From positions 1 to 12,848 of the forward strand of contig SLIE01000202.1 in assembly GCA_007135795.1 (NCBI GenBank): 12,848 nucleotides of DNA, in the 5' to 3' direction. The first letter of the stretch is position 1; each line of letters starts with the position of its first letter. Below, piece by piece: positions 8,738 through 12,848 of this stretch. The notes below the pieces were generated by a model. That model saw only the letters and a program-made list of their open reading frames with translations. It searched no databases and had not been told where the DNA came from. The stretch is from Desulfobacterales bacterium. GTDB taxonomy: Bacteria > Desulfobacterota > Desulfobacteria > Desulfobacterales > Desulfosalsimonadaceae. Made by a program: the position numbers and the translations under genes.

Positions 8738-8773
8738 GATTTCCAGATAATTTTCTGATTTCAGATAATTTTC
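8738..8773. repeat. Tandem direct repeat spanning the fmdB stop codon
   Basis: GATTTCCAGATAATTTTC (8738-8755) is repeated, minus one C, as GATTTCAGATAATTTTC (8757-8773). The second copy contains the fmdB stop codon (TGA at 8763-8761 on the minus strand) and the last coding triplets. It looks like a small local duplication at the 3' end of the gene. Confidence 0.75.
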
Positions 8774-9102
8774 GAATCAGCAGACTTGGGCAAAGGCGTA
8801 CTCTTTGGCGCATCATTCGCTGGGACGTCAGACTTGGGAGCATCAGTTGTTGATTGAGCGTCTGTGGCGTCGGTTTTTGATTGCGTTTTGTTTTCTGCTG
8901 GACTTGAAGATGTTTTCGCGGCGCTGTTGGCATAATCCGTTACATACCAACCGCTTCCTTTTAAATGGAATGTACATTGAGAGATTCGCTTATGGAGTTT
9001 GCCTGCGCATTCCGGGCAATCAGTAAGCGCATTGTCAGACATTTTCTGTAGGATTTCATGGACCCTGCCACAGGCCCCGCACTCGTACTCGTAAATTGGC
9101 AT
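8761..9102 (-). CDS. FmdB-family putative zinc-ribbon regulatory protein
   Basis: This 113-residue protein starts MPIYEYECGACG, the diagnostic opening of the FmdB / CxxC-CxxC-SSSS family. Two CxxC pairs, C8/C11 and C29/C32, should bind one zinc ion. The fold is complete by about residue 55, where GSGWYVTDYA is the family's usual end of the conserved part. The remaining 55 residues are low-complexity, rich in Ser, Thr, Ala, Lys, Asp and Pro, and likely disordered. The family takes its name from a proposed regulator of formamidase/formate genes, but its biochemical role is unsettled. It has a good promoter upstream and an AGGAG about 11 nt before the ATG. It appears to be a single-gene unit between the HELIH gene and groES. 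Confidence 0.88.
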   Translation of the reverse strand: MPIYEYECGACGRVHEILQKMSDNALTDCPECAGKLHKRISQCTFHLKGSGWYVTDYANSAAKTSSSPAENKTQSKTDATDAQSTTDAPKSDVPANDAPKSTPLPKSADSKII

Positions 9103-9169
9103 CGCTAAAATTTCTCCTGTTTTCAGAATGATACCTTGATATCAATCACTGTGTCCATAAGTCTTCATA

Positions 9170-9197
9170 AATATAGTCAGCGATTTTTTATTGTCAA
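9170..9197 (-). promoter_or_regulatory. Strong sigma-70 promoter for the fmdB-like gene
   Basis: On the minus strand TTGACA (9197-9192, perfect) is followed by a 16-nt spacer and TATATT (9175-9170, 5/6). Transcription would start near 9163, about 60 nt before the fmdB start codon. Its position in the gap after the HELIH gene indicates that fmdB can be expressed independently. Confidence 0.65.
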
Positions 9198-9241
9198 GAT
9201 GTCAGGGGATTTTTTTTGTTCCCTGCAACATTTGATCCGAT

Positions 9242-9814
9242 TTACTCTTCATTATCAATATCATCAACAATTTCATGCATCTGATCAAATGCTTCCTGCC
9301 ATTTTCCGTAAAAATCCAAAACCGGATCCATATCGTCCGTACATGATTTCCTCAGTATCTCACGCGTTACATGGTGCACCCGGATTTCCTCGATTTGCCG
9401 TTCCTGTGAAGGCACGTGGAAATGCTGAAGAAATTGACGGAAACGAACAATGTGAATCAGTTCATGGCAGACGATATAGAGCATGAACGGGTAAAGCTGC
9501 AATTGCTTGAAGCGGGACACCGCATCAAGTATGGCATGGTCCTGAAGACATATCAGGTAATAATCTTTTGAATCGGTTCCAAGCACGGAGTCTTTTTTCT
9601 GTGCCCGGTAGCGTACTATTTGAGCGAAATGGTCATCAACGATCTCCTGGGGAGACAATTGAGATGCACTTTTGATATCGTAGTTCAACTGCCGGAGTTG
9701 ACTGTCGGAAAGTTTGTAGAAATTCGAAACCAGTTCTTCAGCAACACAAACGGCCTGGGTTACCGTCATCAACTGCGGAGAATCAAATTCATTCGGTGTT
9801 GTGCTGCCTGCCAT
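9242..9814 (-). CDS. Uncharacterised protein with HExxH zinc-protease-like motif
   Basis: I do not recognise this 190-residue protein as a named family. Residues 108-123 read YPFMLYIVCHELIHIV, a hydrophobic helix ending in H117-E118-L-I-H121, the zinc-binding pattern of zincin metalloproteases. Downstream acidic residues E138, E142 and E143, or H147/H148, could give the third zinc ligand in a gluzincin-like arrangement. There is no signal peptide and no clear membrane segment apart from the motif helix, so it is probably cytoplasmic. The N terminus (about 15-70) is helical and the C terminus is strongly acidic (DDIDNEE). An AAGGA lies 5 nt before the ATG. It is divergent from the bS22-like gene and about 140 nt upstream of fmdB. 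A protease is one reading; a catalytically silent fold that keeps the motif is another. Confidence 0.8.
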   Translation of the reverse strand: MAGSTTPNEFDSPQLMTVTQAVCVAEELVSNFYKLSDSQLRQLNYDIKSASQLSPQEIVDDHFAQIVRYRAQKKDSVLGTDSKDYYLICLQDHAILDAVSRFKQLQLYPFMLYIVCHELIHIVRFRQFLQHFHVPSQERQIEEIRVHHVTREILRKSCTDDMDPVLDFYGKWQEAFDQMHEIVDDIDNEE

Positions 9815-9856
9815 GAATATCCTTACGACGAGCCCGTACGCTTGTTAAAAATATGA

Positions 9857-9885
9857 TGGACATGATTTTATATCTGGGTTATAAT
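9857..9885 (+). promoter_or_regulatory. Near-consensus sigma-70 promoter for the bS22-like gene
   Basis: TGGACA (9857-9862, 5/6) is separated by exactly 17 nt from a perfect TATAAT (9880-9885). Transcription would begin near 9892, leaving a leader of about 40 nt before the TTG start at 9933. A second TATACT lies at 9905-9910 without a good -35. Such a strong promoter fits a highly expressed ribosomal protein. Confidence 0.75.
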
Positions 9886-9932
9886 TCATTTTATAAATCT
9901 GTGATATACTTTTTTGTAAAGGGGGTGGTCGA

Positions 9933-10031
9933 TTGGGTAGCGTGATAAAAAAGCGCAGAAAAAAGATGCGGAAACACAAGCATCGGAAGCTTCTGGCACG
10001 TACGAGACATCAAAGACGGAAAGGGAAATAA
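9933..10031 (+). CDS. Small basic AURKAIP1/COX24-domain protein, bS22-like ribosomal protein
   Basis: This 32-residue gene uses a TTG start and reads (M)GSVIKKRRKKMRKHKHRK then LLARTRHQRRKGK. It closely matches the pattern of the tiny bacterial AURKAIP1/COX24-domain proteins, of which actinobacterial bS22 is a small-subunit ribosomal protein that begins GSVIKKRRKRM. About half the residues are Lys, Arg or His, as expected for an rRNA-binding peptide. A ribosome-binding site AGGGGGT lies 6 nt upstream of the TTG, and a near-consensus promoter lies further upstream. It is the only convincing plus-strand gene in the window and is easily missed because of its length and start codon. Ribosome association in this organism is by family similarity only. 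Confidence 0.9.
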   Translation: MGSVIKKRRKKMRKHKHRKLLARTRHQRRKGK

Positions 10032-10078
10032 GTCTTTTAACCGGTCCGTTTGTCAATAAAGGAGCCGGGGCAGGCTTT

Positions 10079-10188
10079 AACAGGCCGTTGAAAAATACCA
10101 TTTACGAAACTGAAGCACGACAAACAAGGCGAACGTTTCAGCCCTGTTTATACAGATTCAGCGAATTTGGTTTTTTCAACAACCTGTT
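10079..10188. repeat. 110-bp element with terminal inverted repeats
   Basis: The left end (10079-10099) begins AACAGGCCGTTGAAAAATACC minus its last base, and the right end (10169-10188), read in reverse complement, is AACAGGTTGTTGAAAAAACC. The two ends match at 18 positions with two substitutions and one indel. About 69 nt lie between them and no gene is present. This is the layout of a small non-autonomous, MITE-like or REP-like repeat; no clear target-site duplication could be identified. Confidence 0.55.
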
Positions 10189-10189
10189 G

Positions 10190-10232
10190 AGATTAAAGAA
10201 ATTTAATCTTATAGCCTATCCCGGCTTTTTTT
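10190..10232 (+). terminator. Hairpins with T tract, candidate terminator of the bS22-like gene
   Basis: A perfect AT-rich hairpin AGATTAAA-GAAA-TTTAATCT (10190-10209) is followed by a short AGCC-TATCCC-GGCT hairpin (10213-10226) running into seven T residues (10226-10232). The second is shaped like a rho-independent terminator for plus-strand transcription, though its stem is only 4 bp and it lies 180 nt beyond the bS22-like stop codon. Confidence 0.4.
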
Positions 10233-10237
10233 ATTGT

Positions 10238-10281
10238 TGTTCATCCGGAAACCGACAAGTTCGTCAATTCCCGGATGAACA
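10238..10281. repeat. Perfect 11-bp inverted repeat just after hflC
   Basis: TGTTCATCCGG (10238-10248) and CCGGATGAACA (10271-10281) are perfect inverted repeats around a 22-nt loop. It starts 6 nt beyond the hflC stop. On the minus strand it is followed by ACAATAAAAAAA and not U residues, so it is more likely a 3'-end stabilising or factor-dependent termination structure than a classical terminator. Confidence 0.6.
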
Positions 10282-10287
10282 CGATTG

Positions 10288-11280
10288 TCATTCCTGATTA
10301 ATCACGGCAAAGTCTTTTAAATACTGCAGGAATCTGGAGTCCGTAGACAATACCAATTGAGATCTGGCCAGGGACGTTTTGTATACTTCAAGCGATCTCA
10401 TGAACGAGTAAAATTCCGGGTCGCGATTATATGCTTCGGCATAGATAAGTGCGGCTTCCGCATCTGCCTTACCCTTGATCTCCTCTGACGTGGCATATGC
10501 CTGCGACTGGATTTCCAGAAGGTCACGTTCCCTGTCACCATCGATTTTTCTGGCCTCTCCCTGTCCCAATGATCGGATTTTTTCCGCCATCTGATTACGT
10601 TCCGCAATCATCCGGTTGTATACGGATCTCCGAACTTCCTGGACATAATTGACCCGCTTGATCTTGATATCGATCAATTCGATCCCCAGGTGATCCAGCT
10701 TGGGCTGAGCTTCTTCAAGCATCATCCGGGTCAGGTTTTCACGTCCCACACTTACCCTGTACTGGGTCGGACGCTGCTCCCGCTCGATTTCCTGAAGCGC
10801 TTGCTGAACCGCCTCATCCTCGATATCTCCATGATCCAGGGCCGTCATCTCCCTGTTGCTGGTCCGAACGGTTTCAATAAGCTGATGAGAGGTGATGATA
10901 TTTCTGACCGCCGGGTTGATGATGTCATCCAGCCTGGAAAGCGCGCTTTGTATATCCCCGACCGTTCGCATGTAGGCGACCGGATCGACGATACGCCACC
11001 TGGAGAAAGAATCGACCCAGATATAGGTCTTATCACCCGTGGGAATCTGCCCCGGGTCACCGTCCCATGCCTGGATGTTTTTCGGAAAGACGTTCACTCT
11101 TTGAATAAACGGCATCCTGAATTTTAATCCGGGCTCCAGAACAGGATCTCCAATGACCCGTCCGAACTGGGTGATGACAACCTGTTCGGTTTCATCAACC
11201 GTGTATACGGCGGAAAAGAGACCTGCCCCTATTATTATCAATACCACGACAATGGCAATTAATGTATTATTGGCCTGCAT
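10288..11280 (-). CDS. hflC: Membrane protease modulator HflC (SPFH family)
   Basis: HflC is an inner-membrane protein with a large periplasmic SPFH domain that, with HflK, forms a cage around FtsH and modulates its proteolysis. The 330-residue length fits. One membrane helix spans about residues 7-27. The SPFH domain starts at VYTVDETEQVVITQFGRVIGD and includes the PGLKFRMPFIQRVNVFPKNIQAWD segment; a long helical region, including QAYATSEEIKGKADAEAALIYAEAY in two parts, follows from about 220 to 290 and ends in VLSTDSRFLQYLKDF. An AAGGA lies about 7 nt before the ATG. The start overlaps the end of hflK by 14 nt, indicating translational coupling. Confidence 0.95.
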   Translation of the reverse strand: MQANNTLIAIVVVLIIIGAGLFSAVYTVDETEQVVITQFGRVIGDPVLEPGLKFRMPFIQRVNVFPKNIQAWDGDPGQIPTGDKTYIWVDSFSRWRIVDPVAYMRTVGDIQSALSRLDDIINPAVRNIITSHQLIETVRTSNREMTALDHGDIEDEAVQQALQEIEREQRPTQYRVSVGRENLTRMMLEEAQPKLDHLGIELIDIKIKRVNYVQEVRRSVYNRMIAERNQMAEKIRSLGQGEARKIDGDRERDLLEIQSQAYATSEEIKGKADAEAALIYAEAYNRDPEFYSFMRSLEVYKTSLARSQLVLSTDSRFLQYLKDFAVINQE

Positions 11281-12346
11281 TTATTTTTCCTTTTTGTAAT
11301 CCCATCTGCAAAAGCGGCAAAAGATTGTGCTGCTCTGAGTCGATAATATATTTTTCGTCAAGACCCGGAAGCACATCTTCCATCATTTCCAGGTAAAGTC
11401 GGTTTCTCATGACGTCTCTTGATGCGGTGTATGCATCGTATTGCGAAATGAACCTTGCCGCGTCACCGGTTGACCGGTTGACACGTTCACTGGCATACCC
11501 CCGTGCCGCCTCTATCGTCTTTTGCGCCTCACCGCGCGCCTGGGGGATTACCCTGTTGTATTCCTGGCGGGCACGGTAGATGACTTCTTCCTTTTCCTGA
11601 ACGGCACGGTTTACCTCGTTGAACGAGTCCTGAACCGGTTGGGGCACATTGGTGTTCCCCAGCTCCACCGTAACAATATGTATTCCGGTTTCCGCTTCAT
11701 TCAGGTCACGTTGAAGTTTATTCATGGAATCCGCGGCAATCTCGTGACGCTTGCTGATCACCTCGTTTATGCTGCGATCACCAACGATAAGCCTCATGGA
11801 GGCTTCGGCCATGTCCCGGATCAATCGTTGAACGTCGGCAACATTAAACAGAAAGTTGTACGGGTCATTAATCCGATACTGCACAATCCATGGGACCACC
11901 CCCACGTTGAGGTCCCCGGTCAGCATCAGTGCGACATCCATACTCTCATGGGCAATATTTCTTCTGGCATCCGCGTCACTTTCCAGGCCGAACTGCTCGG
12001 TAAAGATTCGTCCGGTTTTAACATTCGTCACGGTTTCAATGCCGGTAGGCAGTTTAAAATGAAGTCCCGGCGGCGTCACGCGTTCGAATTTACCGAACCG
12101 CTGAATCATGCCGACTTCGTTGGTCTGTACCGTGTAGACCATGGTTGAACCTGCAATGGCAGCGATTGCAATAACGATGATGATGATCCATGCGGAACCG
12201 AACTTGAAGTTTCGCAATTTCTCAATGATATCATCCAGTCCAGGCGGCTGTGGCCCTCCGCCGCCGCCGCTGTTTCCTTTGTCCGAGCCATTGTTGCGAT
12301 TTCGCTCCTTTTGTCTTTGCTGGAGCTTTTCCCAATCCCAATTCAT
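11267..12346 (-). CDS. hflK: Membrane protease modulator HflK (SPFH family)
   Basis: HflK is the partner of HflC. I take the start at the ATG at 12346-12344 (MNWDWEKLQQRQKER), giving 359 residues; an in-frame extension to 12532 exists but its sequence does not look like HflK, and a GGGAG ribosome-binding site lies about 9 nt before the chosen ATG. The N terminus is cytoplasmic, with a Gly/Pro-rich segment (about 20-36) typical of HflK. One membrane helix spans about 52-71, followed by the SPFH domain (from about 72, VQTNEVGMIQRFGKFERV) with PPGLHFKLPTGIETV, then a coiled-coil region with YNRVIPQARGEAQKTIEAA. It precedes hflC and overlaps it by 14 nt, the standard hflK-hflC order. Confidence 0.95.
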   Translation of the reverse strand: MNWDWEKLQQRQKERNRNNGSDKGNSGGGGGPQPPGLDDIIEKLRNFKFGSAWIIIIVIAIAAIAGSTMVYTVQTNEVGMIQRFGKFERVTPPGLHFKLPTGIETVTNVKTGRIFTEQFGLESDADARRNIAHESMDVALMLTGDLNVGVVPWIVQYRINDPYNFLFNVADVQRLIRDMAEASMRLIVGDRSINEVISKRHEIAADSMNKLQRDLNEAETGIHIVTVELGNTNVPQPVQDSFNEVNRAVQEKEEVIYRARQEYNRVIPQARGEAQKTIEAARGYASERVNRSTGDAARFISQYDAYTASRDVMRNRLYLEMMEDVLPGLDEKYIIDSEQHNLLPLLQMGLQKGKINAGQ

Positions 12347-12375
12347 TAACTGTTTCTCCCTGGTTATTACTTGCA

Positions 12376-12394
12376 GCCGGCAGTTCCTGCCGGC
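12376..12394. promoter_or_regulatory. GC-rich hairpin in the hflK leader
   Basis: GCCGGCAG (12376-12383) and CTGCCGGC (12387-12394) form a perfect 8-bp stem with a 3-nt loop, about 30 nt upstream of the hflK start codon. In the minus-strand leader RNA it would be very stable and could affect initiation or mRNA stability. It is not followed by a U tract. Confidence 0.45.
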
Positions 12395-12569
12395 AAAATT
12401 TCGCCCGCCCCATGCCAGTCCTCCATATAAGCCCTTACAACATACACCCACAATTACGGAATCTTGCAAAGGTCGGATAAAAGGGTATCGTATGGACATC
12501 ATAGTGTTTTGAGGATGGGCGTGAAAAGGCATCCGTACAAAAACGATTTTTCGTATCTTACTCCGAACT

Positions 12570-12602
12570 ATTGTATTTATATAAGGTTAGCCTTCAAGTC
12601 AA
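12570..12602 (-). promoter_or_regulatory. Candidate sigma-70 promoter region for hflKC
   Basis: Two overlapping readings exist on the minus strand: TTGACT (12602-12597) with TATAAA (12581-12576) at 15 nt spacing, and TTGAAG (12597-12592) with TACAAT (12575-12570) at 16 nt spacing. Either would give a leader of roughly 220 nt before hflK. The spacing is short in the first and the -35 is weaker in the second. Confidence 0.35.
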
Positions 12603-12848
12603 GGAATTTAGGAACCCGCGGGAACCCCATTTTCTCAAAACACCGAAGAAACCCGGGGCTTTCGCCAATTCAAATGTACAGGCTTTGCTCTTGTCAAAAA
12701 GAGATCGGTTGCCGGCAATTTCCCCGTACCCTTTTTAAAACCGATCCACGAAAATAAAAGCTGTTGTCTCCCGTGCCGCGCTTATGTATTCTTAGCCAGA
12801 TCCAATTGTAAATTCTTTATCAATACCAGAATAAAACATACACACCAA

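Larger units (their letters stand above)
8400..8760. other. fmdB-groES intergenic region, no gene seen
   Basis: The 361-nt spacer carries the groES leader, the AATTGCGCAATT palindrome, a perfect TTGTATACAA palindrome (8597-8606), the 8605-8638 hairpin and one copy of a direct repeat next to the fmdB stop. No coding sequence is convincing, and no clear sigma-70 promoter for groES could be picked; a TATATT lies on the minus strand upstream of groES but lacks a matching -35. Confidence 0.7.
12347..12848. other. Region upstream of hflK, no gene seen
   Basis: The 502 nt to the window end hold the hflK leader hairpin, a candidate promoter, an 8-bp inverted repeat GATCGGTT / AACCGATC (12703-12710 and 12739-12746) and a perfect palindrome TTGCCGGCAA (12709-12718). 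Open frames in this stretch have no ribosome-binding site and no recognisable sequence, so I call none of them. Confidence 0.65.

Noticed and set aside
8697..8933. Minus-strand 78-codon frame overlapping the fmdB 3' end
   Set aside because: It is an out-of-frame reading of the low-complexity fmdB tail; the zinc-ribbon frame explains the region.
9192..9230. CAGGG...CCCTG hairpin with a T run, as terminator of the HELIH gene
   Set aside because: The stem is only about 5 bp, and the T run lies in the loop on the plus strand and is an A run on the gene's own strand, so it does not fit a terminator.
12347..12532. 62-codon N-terminal extension of HflK, open in frame from 12532
   Set aside because: The extension has no HflK-like sequence and crosses the GC-rich hairpin; a Shine-Dalgarno GGGAG precedes the internal ATG at 12346, which gives a normal-length protein.
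12464..12757. Plus-strand open frame of 97 codons upstream of hflK
   Set aside because: It starts with TTG without a ribosome-binding site, has no recognisable motif, and runs across the candidate hflK promoter.

Overview
The window looks like a chromosomal, housekeeping-rich stretch from a Gram-negative bacterium. It carries an outer-membrane Tol-Pal system with a lipoprotein CpoB, a periplasmic TolB and two SPFH proteases regulators. The mix of a proteobacterial Tol-Pal/HflKC set, a FmdB zinc ribbon and a 32-residue AURKAIP1/COX24-type (bS22-like) ribosomal protein suggests Desulfobacterota (the former Deltaproteobacteria) or a neighbouring phylum. That placement is inference from gene content only. 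Base composition looks even throughout, and I see no transposase, integrase, phage gene, tRNA, rRNA or CRISPR array.

Layout: every recognised gene except one is on the minus strand, so transcription runs from high to low coordinates. From the right: hflK-hflC (11267-12346 and 10288-11280, overlapping by 14 bp); a non-coding stretch with inverted repeats and a terminator-like hairpin; the only plus-strand gene, a 32-codon bS22-like gene (9933-10031) with its own strong promoter; a conserved-looking HELIH putative metalloprotease of unknown function (9242-9814); fmdB-type zinc ribbon (8761-9102); groES-groEL (8112-8399, 6419-8071), closed by a clear rho-independent terminator; then tolQ-tolR-tolA-tolB-pal-cpoB-ruvC (6040 down to 53). 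The window ends just at the likely start of the next minus-strand gene.

How the genes work together: TolQ and TolR form the proton-driven inner-membrane motor. TolA carries that energy across the periplasm to TolB and Pal, and CpoB links the machine to cell-wall synthesis during envelope constriction. RuvC, the Holliday-junction resolvase, sits at the tail of that cluster and is functionally separate. GroES/GroEL fold proteins, and HflK/HflC form the membrane SPFH complex that restrains the FtsH protease, so two protein-quality-control units flank the centre.

Novelty: most of the window is ordinary. The items most worth a second look are the uncharacterised HELIH protein, the bS22-like microgene with a TTG start, a 110-bp inverted-repeat element (10079-10188), the perfect 12-bp hairpin between pal and cpoB, and the groESL upstream region, which lacks CIRCE but has a perfect AATTGCGCAATT palindrome. 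I did not find convincing evidence of a new multi-gene system.
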